DNA of 64,000 nucleotides, taken from assembly GCA_030374805.1 (NCBI GenBank), contig JARGSG010000051.1:248001-312000 (forward strand), read 5' to 3'. The position numbers and the translations under genes are program-made. Origin of the DNA: Gracilaria gracilis (taxonomy: Eukaryota; Rhodophyta; Florideophyceae; Gracilariales; Gracilariaceae). Numbering within the stretch: the first letter of the stretch is position 1; every line of letters starts with the position of its first letter. Positions 25,017-35,999 of this stretch are shown in pieces. The notes beneath the pieces are model-generated. The model had not been told where the DNA came from. It worked only from the letters and a program-made list of their open reading frames with translations, and ran no database searches.

Positions 25017-26942
25017 CTACGCTAACCGTTCGGTGTTTTCCTGCTCCTCCTGAGCGGGACTGTCCTTTTCCAAAATTGGTGTTTCCTCGACGAGATGAAC
25101 CTGAGATGGTGATGGTTGAGCTTGTACCCTCTTTCCAGATCCATATAGGTTTCGGTGGTTCTGCTGCCTGGCACTGATCAGATGTTCCCGCACCCCTGGG
25201 GGTATTTTGTCACATCTGTTCGCCAGATGGTCTGACGGTAAACAGAGCCAGCAGACCAGTCCATCTGTCTGTGGATCACGCATTTCCATAGAGGTAGGTC
25301 GGGCAACCGGATTGGTCGGTGCCGTAGCATACGAAGATACTCCCGAACCACCCTTGGAGGTTTGTTGAGTGCTCGCCAGACTTGGTGGCGACCTTACCGA
25401 AGCTGGTGGTACTGTCGACGACTAATTACTAATGGAGGTGGCTCGTGACTGAGCCTGCGGAGCAGTCACGAGATGAACCGCCATCCCTGTCGGTACGCGA
25501 ATGAGCGAATCACCCTCTGAGGTAGTGCTTTCTTCTAGCTCCAATACTGACCGTTTCGGTTTATCCTTTGAGGTATGGGACGCCGACGGCTTCCTTCCGT
25601 GGCGGAGAGTGTCGCCTAGTCCCTGGGCATAACGGGCAAGCCCATTATAATCCATCTTATGGTTGTTCCGCCAGGTAGTTGCGTACCTGCGAACGGATCG
25701 CTTTGTCGACATTGTCGGCAAAGAGCGACTTTACCCTACTAGTGGTAAAAACCTTACCGCATCGGGTGGCCAGATTCCAAAGGCCCAACGAGAATTCCAT
25801 TTCGGTCTGGCTAGAGCGCTGGTGGTATGCCAGCACCTCAGCGTAACCTTCTTGGATAACCTCATCGGTAGCGTAAGTTTCCAACATGAAATTAACCACT
25901 TCTGGGTACGTCTCTAACCTCTCTGTTCCCTCTTCGTCAACCGCCAGGGTATTTCCACGAAGCCTTCCTTGCAGCAAGTGGTAAGATTGACCTTTAAGGT
26001 AAAACTGGAATAACCACATGGCAGCACCTTCGGAAAAACCATTTTTGTCACATGCAATCTTGAACTTCTGCAGAAACCCAATTACCGCAATGGGTCATCA
26101 CTTGTGAAGGTAGTATCACCCATCTGGAAGCTGAGCTTCTTATGGTGCTTGGTGAGCTTCTGCGAAACCTCTTGGGTGTAAGCAGAGGATCGGTTTCTCA
26201 ACCGATATGACCTATAATCAACCGCTTTGGTGAACAGATCGTTCAGCGGCTGACGCACCTCTAGGGTTGTATCGGTGTCCGAATCCGAGTCGGATGACTC
26301 GTACCGTTTCTTCTTACCTTTACGGTTTCTCTTTGACGACTTCTTCGCCAACCTGCTCGGTTTCTTCTTGCGTCTACCTTTACGGTCTCCATCCGACGAT
26401 GAACCAGTATCGGTATCGGAGCTCGAGGAATCGGGGTCAGAGTCGTAGCCGCGACTCTTTCCCTTCTTCCTCCTCCTTTCTTTACCCTTGCGGTTTCTTC
26501 TTCGTCGCCCTTCCTCTGGGTCAGACGAATCGTCCTCAGGTCCACCAGTCTTGGTGTCCTTTCGAACGTTACCTCTAATGGGTGGCAAGTACACGTCTCG
26601 AGGGCCCATCTCTATATGGCCCTCTTGATCTTGCCTTAAATCTTGTAGGTACGCACTATCGGCTGGAATTGGCTTGATTGGTGCGGAAGAACCGGCAGGG
26701 ATCCCTTGTGGTATGCGAGTAACCCTATTCACCCCAGGGGTTTTTGTTTCCGCCATTCCTTCAGAAACCCAAAGGTCTTGAACCACTCGGTAGATATGCT
26801 CCCGGGCACCCGTTAAGAGGTATGTTTCAACCAGTTCAGGTATGCTAGGTGGCGAGCTAGAGCCCCGAGTAATCCTTTTAGGTCTTTCTATAGTGACCAA
26901 TAGTGGTATCCAATTGCTTCGCGAGTATTCAAACGAAACCAA
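25017..26942 (-). pseudogene. GypB gag with zinc knuckle
   Basis: The N-terminal part (26,942-26,082) is rich in Arg/Lys and Ser/Asp runs. The middle (26,019-25,657) looks like a capsid helix bundle (YHLLQGRLRGNT, LETYPEVVNFML). A CX2CX4HX4C-type knuckle, CWLCLPSDHLANRC, lies at about 25,240-25,205. Together these mark a gypsy gag. It is a fossil with a few breaks. Confidence 0.7.
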
Positions 26943-27020
26943 ATAGGTGTGTGAACTTCCAGAACCCTTTCAAATGTCTTCTGTTCACCAGTAAAGTACG
27001 AAAAAAACCAAGGAACTTCT

Positions 27021-27033
27021 AGGTCGGGAGACC
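27021..27033 (-). other. Primer-binding site of GypB
   Basis: The minus strand reads TGGTCTCCCGACC, three bases from TGTCGTAC, the presumed inner edge of the 5' LTR at 27,037. The sequence is close to the GypA-3 site (TGGTGTCCCCGAC). The tRNA was not identified. Confidence 0.45.
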
Positions 27034-27036
27034 AAA

Positions 27037-27420
27037 GTGTCGTACAAATACCAATAAGGTGTGGGGTTCACCTGGTAGAGAGAACGCGCAAAAGTTCAAC
27101 CTAAAAGAGAGAAACACACAACCAATATGGTAGTAGGGCACCTGAAACCCGCAGGGGCAAACGGCGCGGCAACTAGTCTAGACCGTGTAGGTGTACGGTA
27201 GTATACGTCGACGCGCGGTAAAACCTGAATAGTAATAGAGTAGCAAGTGACCAAGATGGTATAGTTACTGCCCTAGTGGTGCCTGACTTTACAATACCCG
27301 AGGGGGAAGGCGAGGTGCACCACAATATATACAAGGTGCACCGACGCCGATCTCCCATGCGGGCATGACGTCATCGGCTGCGCCCATGACCTACTGTCAT
27401 GGGCCAGCAATGCTAGGCTA
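27037..27420 (-). repeat. Probable 5' LTR of GypB (outer end not placed)
   Basis: This call rests on the primer-binding site and on position upstream of gag. No second LTR of this element is in view for comparison, so the outer boundary is a guess. No coding is seen. Confidence 0.35.
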
Positions 27421-28740
27421 TCCTAAACTATAACTTAGAAATTAAAAATTATAAAATACAGAATACCAATTGGGTACAGTGCAGCCAGCAAAGCGCACCA
27501 GTAGGCTCACGTGACACCAACCCATTGAGGTCTTATTGTACTGCATCATATATAATACTGTCTTTTGAGCCAGTTTTATAGTTTTTAGAGTTTTTATGTT
27601 GTTTAGAAAAAAATGGAGTATTTTTGTAAGTTTAACGGTATAAAACTTTGTCCTTTAAAAGCACTTTAATGTGTTGTTGTTGTTTTTAATAAGGTTTTTA
27701 TCTAATGCATGTGTTTTATGATATAAGGTAAAAAATTACAATAAATGCGCTATCATACCGTTTTGAAGTTTTCTGTTTAGCTTGAAATGTATCAAATGTT
27801 ATGGGCATGTGGTTTTAAGTTGCAAGCGGTTTTGGAGACGTAGCGCACTGTTTTAGACTACATTTTATAGAGTTATTGATGGAAATGCCTACGTTGTGTG
27901 CCGGCCCTTGTACTGAATTTGAAAACGAGGGAGCGTTTGTGATGGCGCTGAATTTTTAGGGAAGTGTGAGGGGAAGTGCTGCAAAGCCAGCGAAGTGCTG
28001 GTCCGGTAGGTTTGCGGCTATTAGGACCTAGTAAAATTGGATGCACCTACAGGGGGTCAGTGCACCACATTAGCCCTAAGCACTACAAAGTCCTCCCAAG
28101 GAAGGTAGATAGTTCATTTTAAATTATTGTCTTGTGCAATTCTGCTGCCACGTCACTTGTCACTGCATCAAAAATCATCGTAAGGTTAGTCCATCCAAAG
28201 AATACGTCAACTCTCGTTCGTCTACGAAGGTAATATTTGTCACAACTATAACACCCATTTTGACGGTTTCCAAATCATTGCTGCCGAGTAGAACAGGCGC
28301 TCGGATATCTAATATCCATTATGAGACCTTCTCCCAACATGCAGAGAGCGCCACGTCGCCCCCATAGCGTCTCATACCCGTTCTCGGTTCAAAGGAGTTA
28401 GGGAGTTAGGGAGTTAGCACTGCGAATTCCGTCTAACTTCATCAGATTCTTCATATCGGGACTCCTTACCTAAATTAGACGCGGCTAACTCCTTAGGGTA
28501 TTGCATTGCGAATCCCACGTAACCACCGTTCTTTCATCAAGTAGGTTCTTCAAACACTTGTATATACAAGCCAGTCTCATTTTTTTCGTTCGTAGCATGA
28601 AAAACTCTTTTCCATAATCCCCGGATCTCAACTGCTACTTAAGCAAGAGACAAACCGATGCTTGTTTTAGTTCACCGCTTACGGAAACGCTCCTTTCCGT
28701 GCTGTCGAAGTGCGTCTCTGCTTTCCAACGTTCTTTCACA
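27421..28740. other. Intergenic DNA upstream of the LPMO-like gene
   Basis: The first 550 bases are AT-rich with no coding signal. A short direct repeat of GGAGTTAG lies at 28,393-28,417, and CTAACTCC occurs in inverted sense near 28,485. A TATA-like palindrome GTATATAC lies near 28,559, about 180 bp before the start codon of the next gene and may serve its promoter. No other feature is seen. Confidence 0.4.
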
Positions 28741-30066
28741 ATGATGATTTCTCTTTCGGCATTCATCGTAGTCCTGCTTCCTGTTTTACCAGGTATCCTC
28801 GCTCATTCAACGATGACTGATCCACAAGCCATTTCTCCCGGAGTAAGTTCTTTCGATTTTTTTTGTGATGGACAGGTGCCCAATCAGTTCTAACATTGCG
28901 GCAATCTTTTCTAGACTTGTCGGCTTGGTGGTGAACCACAGTTTGGAGTGTTGAATTGCCCTGGCCCGTGTGACCTTGCCGCGATAGAGAATACCTACAG
29001 TTATTCGAATCATGGATCTCCGAGTAACCCTGCTCGAATATTCAAGCGAGGTGAGCAAACAACCATCAAGTATCAACGCAACAATCACGGGCCGGGTGGT
29101 TTTATTCGCCTTACGCTTGTTACACCGGACCAAATAATGGATAAGAGCGCTCACAAGCGAAACGCTTTTCACTACAGCTGCTGGGGTGCAAAGCCTGTCC
29201 AAGCACCGCCGAATGAACTTGAGAAAGACAAGTTTGGATTCACTTTTGTTGGAAGTGATGGGGAACAGCACAATTCTCCTAAAGGATACTATATCGCTGA
29301 TGTCACCATTCCAACATGTGTCCCAGATGGCGACTACGTGATGGGCTGGGTCTGGTATGGAGGGACCGGCGGATCAATTCAAAGTAATGCACCACATGAA
29401 CCAGTGCCGTGGGGCTACTTTGGTGACTACTGGTCGTGTTCTTTCGTGCGCATCGAGGGTGGAGTACCACTTGCCCCGTCGTATGAGCCCGTCTTTGTCA
29501 ACGACATGGGTCAGTTCTCCGCCGAAGGATGTATGTCCGCAAATGATGAGCCGGGGATTTGTGCAAGCGAACCATGCAAAGTGGACGGTTCGTACCAAAA
29601 GCCGAAGTCCTTTAAGAACGGAAACAAGCCAGAACCATTGACTCCCGGGAGCTTTGGAGTATTTCTCGACAAGAGCTTTGAATCGGAGACACCAGTTTTG
29701 ACATCAATTAGTCCCGATTCGAATGATCCAGAGACTTCCCCTGTAGACATATCACCTTCTCCAGTGTCGGCTCAGGAGATGAATTCTATTCTGATTACGA
29801 CGCCCCCTCCGGTCATGGAGATTATGGATACGATGGAAGAGAATCCAGAGCATAGCATGGGACCCGATCATGGGAATTTCGATATTATGCCGCCATTGGC
29901 TCCGGAGGAAACCCTGCCAGACAATTCAAGTGAAGAGACTATTGAGGAGTCTGAGGACGAGCTTCCCGAGCAGAGAAGTGAGGAGTCCAGATTAGACCCG
30001 GATTTCATCCCAACGTGGTACAATAATAAGTTCATAAAGAATATCAGGAAGAACTGGCGATATTGA
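28741..30066 (+). CDS. Secreted LPMO-like protein (histidine-brace candidate)
   Basis: The coding exons are 28,741-28,842 and 28,915-30,066, split by a 72-bp intron (GTAAGT...TTTCTAG) in phase 0; the product is 417 residues. Residues 1-21 are a signal peptide ending LPGILA, and cleavage would expose His22 as the new N-terminus, as in copper-dependent lytic polysaccharide monooxygenases. A second candidate copper ligand is His92 in RNNHGPGGFIRL. An aromatic axial position fits GDYWSCSFVRI (Tyr206/Trp207). Conserved-looking cysteines and the YVMGWVWYGG strand support an LPMO-type beta-sandwich (about residues 22-215). Residues 230-417 form an acidic, Pro/Ser/Glu-rich tail ending in a basic aromatic patch (IRKNWRY). 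I do not recognise the exact AA family, and the substrate (chitin, cellulose or other wall polymer) is unknown. The next gene, convergent on the other strand, is another LPMO type. Confidence 0.75.
28843..28914 (+). other. Spliceosomal intron in the LPMO-like gene
   Basis: The donor is GTAAGT and the acceptor TTTTCTAG with a pyrimidine-rich run before it. The length is 72 bp, in phase 0. Reading on without splicing meets a stop after 17 codons. With splicing the signal peptide and the catalytic-type domain form one frame. Confidence 0.8.
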
Positions 30067-32034
30067 AAACATGCAAAAGGTAGCGTTACAATTTCAAGAT
30101 AAGAGAGCTGCTTGCAATATCTAGTTCGGCGATGAAACCTGCGCTACACGTAAATGATGCAGGATGCCTGATTTTACATCGAGTGGTGCCGCTCCAGATC
30201 TTCTTCGTCTTTCGTTTCAACTGTGAGCAACGGCTTTCAATTACTACTGTACATGCACTTTTTTGAAACTCTCCCTTCAAAAGGCCAATGACTTCTGCGG
30301 TTCATGCTGACCCTGGGATTAGACAAACTCTCCTGAAGCGTGTGTCAGACAGTCGAATAATTTTCGCTTGGATGTATGAGGGATATCCGTTTTAGGCCTG
30401 AAAGATAGTAGTGAAGGAGCACCGCAGAGCTGCATGCCAGACATATTTTTTTGAAGAGGCTCTTTGAAGAGCACTGTTGGTGCGAATGTTACTTCAGTGT
30501 AGTCCATTTCCTTTTTTTCCGCTGTTACAGAGATTGAACAAGACTATGGGTTTCTATGGGAGATTATCGTTTCCTCTATTCTTGTTTAAGTTCTATGCGC
30601 TGGCCTCCGAAAAGTCATGAATCTTTGGAAGTGCAGCCTCTACTTCGGAGTTTTTCTATGGAATCCGTGTAGATAATGTGTCTACTCTTGGAATGTATGA
30701 AACAATCAGTAAACATTACGCTAGAAAGCTTCAAATGGTTTGAACCACACAGTTTATACGACTAAGAGAGTTGTTCTTCCATCGGCAATCTCGAGAACAC
30801 ATGAAACCCAATTCAGAGGCCCTTGAATCGAATAGGCTATGTTCAGGAGCGTTTCACGTAGCCAAGGCTAGGATGATCTTTAAATGAGGTTTTCACGACA
30901 TCTCATACGGTAAAGTTTTCTTAGCAGCAAACTTGTAGTGTCAGTATTTTCAATTCATTTAATGTGGCTCACCTCCTAAGGATGAAGCTGTTCTCACGAG
31001 ATAAAATCAAAGTTTGAGCTTCTGAGTACTGTTCTAAAATTGGATTATTGGCGGAATATACCATGAATTTCAAATTCATTGAATTCTAACTCACACTGTA
31101 GCCTACACCTCGAACTATGAGGCATATCTAAAATTAGCCTTCTAAAAGTGTGGTAGTGCTCACCCTCCAGCCAGAAAATATTCCTTGAACTTGTACTCGT
31201 CTCAATGAGACGCTCACCGGCAAGGATTCATGATGACGAACAGAGTCGTAGTAGTGTAAGGAAATTCTTGCATCTATTCTGATAGATCGCTTGTACCAAG
31301 TGCTCGTGTTCTCCTTTGATAGGCCAAAGTTTTTCTGTTCCTCCATCTTTCCTCACCATTTCAGCAGCAAGGCGATGCATGAGACAGAGTATTAGCTTTC
31401 ATTCAATAATACGTGAGACTAATATTACTTCAGGGCGATGTAATCTTGAGAGTATCCACCATGAACTAGAACTCCTGATCCTAAGCCCCTCGTCTATCAA
31501 ACTCTGCGATAAAAGGATCTCTATCCCCCTTGTTTCTACCATGTGCTGTTTTTGTGCCCTGGCATGTAGCTCTCATGTGTCAACCGAGTATTCCAGAGAG
31601 GATAGTCCCCTTACCTTGGCGCATTGTGATCGAGGTCCTCGAATTCTATTAAATTCCTGTGGACTTGAACGCATTTATCACGCTTTGATGATACAATTCT
31701 CGAAAGCAAATCAAGTACACTTGGCTGCAGAAGAAGGATTTGATATCACATTTTATTCAAATTGATCGAGGCAAAAATAAGAGTAGGAAGTCGAAAGACT
31801 ACAGTCGTCTTAGCAGGATATATTTTCGGGCCTGTATCCCCTCTTCTGAGGAAGTGGGTCGAGAGCGAAAGAAAAGGGAACACACAGAACGAAGCAGAGG
31901 AAAAGAGAGGGCGCCGAACGTGAACTATTCAGCATCTATGCATTGTATGTACATGAGACGGCATAGCCACAGCCGTCAGTCGAAATTGAGCTTACAACTC
32001 TATTACAAATACCTCCCCACTATATGACGAGCCA
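30067..32034. other. Intergenic region between the two convergent LPMO-like genes
   Basis: Both genes end into this 2-kb stretch, so it should hold their 3' untranslated parts. The longest frame (31,316-31,765, plus) has no domain or codon pattern I trust. No repeat or element is recognised. Confidence 0.5.
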
Positions 32035-33303
32035 TCATTTGAAGAATTTGACATCCACCGTGATCCATTCATTGTTTGCTTTAGCCGCGAAACGAACATA
32101 TCGACCAACTGGAATATTGTATATCCATGTACCACGATTCTTCCCTTCCAAAAAGAATGGCGCCCAGGTATCCACGTTCACTTTCTTGTTATCCATGTAG
32201 AACTCAACAGCACTCACACCAGATCCTGGAACTGGAATCGCTTCCACTCCTATACGCGAATACATACCGATGTTTATCGCTGTGCCTGAAATCAGTTCAC
32301 GAGACTGTGATCCATCAGCCCAAAGCACAAGCTTTGCGAGGCTCCCGTGAGGTGGCGGAGTGGGAGACGGAGTGGGTCCACCGTCGCCGAGCTGTGCATT
32401 CCGTGCGCGGGATGTGGAGTCGATCCTGATGTCTGCACACTGCATATATTCTTCGGGGAAGCTATGGCCACCACATGGGGGTTTGTTGCGAGTTACTCCG
32501 CCTCGAGCTCCGCCCTGTCCGGAACATGTACCCCAGTTGGGACGGTTGGGTCCATCAAAGTAGTCCAGCACTCCTGGTGGATTACATGTGTTTGCAGTAA
32601 CCCAGTACCATTGCAAAACGCAGTGTTTGCAGTTGAAATGCTTGGGAAGACGAAAAGTAGCGTAGGGCGGACGATAATTGTCCCATCCGCGACCAGAACG
32701 ACATGGGAGATACCAGCGACCTGGATAGCGTTTGTCTGTGGGCCCACAATGCGTACTCTTGCCACTTTCACATTCTGGCTGGTACGCGCGCTTGAGCTGC
32801 ATGCATGCACCTTTGAGGAAGCACTGACGGCTAATCTCGCCACCACATTTGGAGACGTCGCAGAGGTGCATTTCGATGTAACCATTGTGGTGAGTGATTA
32901 TGGACATGCCAACTCCAACAACATCACCTTGAGTGTATGTAGCCACGATGCGGCCACCGTGGTAATACCTTCCACCTCGTAAATGGTGCTGCGGCCCATC
33001 GACGCGATCGCCGCACACACCATATCGCCATCGAAAGGAAGGGTTGTATGGATTATACGGTGTCCACCCGCCGGGACCAGCGGCGTACTTCTGGCTTTGA
33101 AGAGCGCTTCCAGGCGAGGAGGCTTTGTCACCGGCTGGAAAGAAGAGCCAGTAGTCCTTTGGGGCGCGGTAGTCAACAACGTGCGGTATGTGTGGAAGAC
33201 GATTGAGAGCGCCTCTTTGATTGGGGTGACTCATACAACCATGTGCAACGATGAGTGTGAAGAGGGCGGAGAATGTGGAAAGCCAAAGTGCCGACAGACT
33301 CAT
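32035..33303 (-). CDS. Secreted AA15-like lytic polysaccharide monooxygenase with C-terminal Ig-like domain
   Basis: The single-exon product is 422 residues. The start used is the first ATG (33,301-33,303); the frame is open further upstream without another ATG. Residues 1-20 are a signal peptide (MSLSALWLSTF...LIVA), leaving His21 of HGCMSHP as the mature N-terminus, the first copper ligand of an LPMO. The second brace histidine is in ITHHNGYIEMHLC (His138/139). CKHCVLQWYWVTAN and EEYMQCADIRI (Tyr286 axial) are hallmarks of the AA15 family, which oxidises chitin or cellulose. Many paired cysteines fit an extracellular fold. A Pro-rich linker (GPTPSPTPPPHGS) leads to a domain of about 100 residues with AVEFYMDNKKV, typical of bacterial-type Ig-like modules, perhaps aiding substrate binding. 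The GC-rich upstream region has a cluster of CACGTG boxes. Confidence 0.85.
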   Translation of the reverse strand: MSLSALWLSTFSALFTLIVAHGCMSHPNQRGALNRLPHIPHVVDYRAPKDYWLFFPAGDKASSPGSALQSQKYAAGPGGWTPYNPYNPSFRWRYGVCGDRVDGPQHHLRGGRYYHGGRIVATYTQGDVVGVGMSIITHHNGYIEMHLCDVSKCGGEISRQCFLKGACMQLKRAYQPECESGKSTHCGPTDKRYPGRWYLPCRSGRGWDNYRPPYATFRLPKHFNCKHCVLQWYWVTANTCNPPGVLDYFDGPNRPNWGTCSGQGGARGGVTRNKPPCGGHSFPEEYMQCADIRIDSTSRARNAQLGDGGPTPSPTPPPHGSLAKLVLWADGSQSRELISGTAINIGMYSRIGVEAIPVPGSGVSAVEFYMDNKKVNVDTWAPFFLEGKNRGTWIYNIPVGRYVRFAAKANNEWITVDVKFFK

Positions 33304-34061
33304 TGTAGATGTGGTAAGGTTTCTATACAAGATGCAAGCATCAGATGACGATGTTGAGGAAGGTGGGGGGGAAGGGGGGGAACATTTTCGCCTGCGATGA
33401 GGTCAGACCAGCGATTAAGGAGCAAGTTGACTCAGGTGGGGAAACGGCGGCGGCGGAGGTATGAGACGGGGAAGCATAGTTTACGTGGCAGTCGGACAAG
33501 TTGTTTCGGCAGGCAAAGAGACGAGCACAAGCCTCACGAGAGAGACAGCGCGTCGAGTGGGTGGCGGAGACGCTGCGCAGCGGGTCGACGGACGACGGCG
33601 CCACAGAGAAGGACGCGTGCGCGCGGAGCACTCGCGAGAAGAGATACTCGGCTCGGGGGCGGCGGCGGCCGCGTTCGCGACGGCCGAACAACGGAGGCGG
33701 TGCTTCCAACGCGTTCGGCGCGGCGTTGACCGAGCGTTGCCTCCGCGCCGCTCCATCGAAACGACGCGAGCGGCTGCGCAGCTTGTGGAGCGCCGTTTCG
33801 GCGCGCATTCGCCAAAGCGCCAATCAGCGGCGCTGCCGAGAGCGGGCGCACGTGGTTGGCGCGCGAGCGCAGTATCGGCCTCTCGAAACAGCCAATGACC
33901 GCGCGTAGCGGCGGCTCAAACCGCCGCCTCATGAGGCGCGTGGCGGGCGACCCCCTTGATTTACTGTATACCGTTGGGCTACCCCACGTGGCTGCGGCAC
34001 GTGGCCCCGTGCTCGCGCCACGTACTGCGTCGCCGTAGCGGCCGATCACGTGCTTCACGTG
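33304..34061. promoter_or_regulatory. GC-rich upstream region of the AA15-like gene with a CACGTG cluster
   Basis: Some 700 bp upstream of the AA15-like start is strongly GC- and CpG-rich. CACGTG palindromes lie at 33,849-33,854, 33,985-33,990, 33,998-34,003, 34,047-34,052 and 34,056-34,061, five in 213 bp. Such clusters bind bHLH or bZIP factors. Several overlapping Arg/Ala-rich open frames here (for example 33,461-33,898 plus and 33,534-34,058 minus) are by-products of the base composition. Whether the cluster drives the AA15-like gene (about 550-760 bp away) or an unseen gene to the right is open. Confidence 0.45.
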
Positions 34062-35874
34062 CTTTCCTCACCACAGGCTATAGTTAGTCCATCGCTACCG
34101 CACCCACAAGCTCCTTCGCTCCCGCTATCTACACTTTATACGCTAATCCCGGATCATCGCCGCTACGCGTATTCGTGTTGTTCTCGATGGACACCACAAA
34201 ATCGGCCTCGAGACTGCCGCTTGGGGGCGCTTGGAGCTCGACAAACTGCGATGCACCGCTACGGATATATCTGTCTTGCGGTGGAAACCTGCCTTGCGTC
34301 TCGTACTGTCTTGAGTTCTCTCTTGCTGTGGCTCCTTGGCATATCATCTACAAGCCGTTGGTAAGCTCTTCCCTCAACCTATGGCCGCTATGGCTGCAAT
34401 TCAAGACAGTCGTTGATTAACACCTCCGTCTTCTCGGAGAATACCAGCTACTACGGGCAGCCTACTTCTTCGTAGTGCCAGCGGTAGCCCTTTCAGCCTT
34501 CATCTTTGTTCCAAGATTACAATTCAATAACTTGGCAAACGAGATGTACAACACAATAGCACAAACACACAACGATTTTTTTCTGTGCCTGGCACAAACA
34601 GGATGAGACCTGAGGTTGGTCTCCTTCACCCAAGTGCTCGATATTTTTGAAAACATCTCGTACTTACCTTGGACACTTGTACAATTAAAGAGCAAAAGCC
34701 CATGTTCATGACCCATTTGCGTTACAAACTGCTTCACTAACAGCATTTCTTTCCACCTTCGCGTTTGGCTCTATTGGGGTAGTCTCCGGGAAAAAAAACT
34801 CATGATTGGAACAGTGCTAGTGCTTTGGACCTCTATCATACAGTCTTATGGGGAACAGTTCCACACAAATATGGCTTTCGAAAGAAACTATTTGAGCCAC
34901 AGCAACACTTGCTGCCAAAAGCCACGTAGATATTCAGCACATCGATAGACCTAAGCCCAGATATGGGCACAACGTTGGTCTATATAGGGCTTCCCGTTTT
35001 CCGTGATACCAATGTGCTACGGAGGTAGATACTCATTCTGATACATGCAGCGAAATACTTCGTTCATCCTTCGTTGGGAAGGATAATTTAAAACACAATT
35101 CAGACAGATTAATGAGCATTAATTGTTCTTAATGTAATCTAATTCTTGTTTGCGATAATTATCACCAGTGGCGCGGCCCTGCATTCTATACCCATAGAAG
35201 GGTTTCTTTCTCTCTACGCCTGCTTACCGTACTTTTCGTAGTCAAAATGGTAATTTAAATGACTGAGGGGAAGCTGAATTATTCAAATCACATAAACTGT
35301 TATTCAACGACGTTCTCTTAGGCAGGACCTCAACTTGTGTGCATTTTACCACCACAAAGTGGAAATTTGGCGCCAGAAAGAGGACAGAAGAAAACATTTT
35401 CGCACCCTCTTACTCCCTTTTGGTTTTTGTCTTGTTGAACTTGCTTCTACACCTTTCTGAACGAACATAAAGCACCGAATGAATTACATTCTCACCGTTT
35501 TGACACTTGTTCCTTGAACACAAAAGCAAGATGTGGCAAATTACTTGGGAAAGATTTTCGCCCAAACGTGCGCCAATGGACGGCCATGGTCAAAGACGTC
35601 ATTTACGACAGAAATGTCGTCAAAGCTGCGCCATAGCGGCAACACCTTTCGCGCTCATTTTTTAACCGACAATCATTATATCTGTGGACTGTAATAGTGT
35701 CTGAATATGCATATGCAATTGTGCGTAGCGCTTCACATTCTTGTTACGTGTACGATTACCTGTACAACTGAAACGAGCACGTTCTGTCCAAGAAAACTTG
35801 CTTCAACACCTCTCGACCCCATCTCCACCTGTTCTCGTCGATCTCGTTTGGCTGGCGCAGTATGGACTAGGACC
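34062..35874. other. Intergenic DNA with no recognisable gene
   Basis: Short frames only, none with a domain. Composition becomes AT-rich after 34,440. No terminal repeats or element motifs are seen. Confidence 0.45.
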
Positions 35875-35882
35875 TATATAAG
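35875..35882 (+). promoter_or_regulatory. TATA box of the NAD(P)-binding gene
   Basis: TATATAAG lies 118-125 bp before the ATG at 36,000, and the space between is rich in C and T. Spacing and orientation fit a core promoter with a 5' leader of roughly 90 bases. Confidence 0.5.
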
Positions 35883-35999
35883 CTTGAGCACATCCATGCT
35901 TCACCTGATGATTTTTCCCTCACAACAGCTTGCGGCCACTTGCATTGAACATCACCACTTCCGAGCTCCAATCACCTCTATCACCCTCTCCAATCAACA

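Larger units (their letters stand above)
21110..27420 (-). mobile_element. GypB: Ty3/gypsy element, partly preserved
   Basis: The minus-strand element contains, from high to low coordinate, 5' LTR (27,037 to about 27,420), primer-binding site (27,021-27,033), gag with a charged Ser/Lys/Asp-rich segment and a zinc knuckle (26,942-25,017), protease, reverse transcriptase and the RNase H to integrase zinc-finger part (24,960-21,110). A 997-bp solo LTR is inserted at 22,007-23,003. Pol reads cleanly over long stretches with only a handful of breaks, so it is clearly younger than GypA-1. It meets GypA-1 at 21,110; no 3' LTR is in view. Confidence 0.8.

Noticed and set aside
28393-28417. Three GGAGTTAG units looking like interstitial telomere repeats
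   Set aside because: Only three units and the spacing is 8 bp (TTAGGGAG), not a known telomere repeat.
33341-34058. Several long frames on both strands upstream of the AA15-like gene
   Set aside because: All are Arg/Ala-rich and overlap one another in a CpG-rich region; typical of stop-poor GC-rich DNA.
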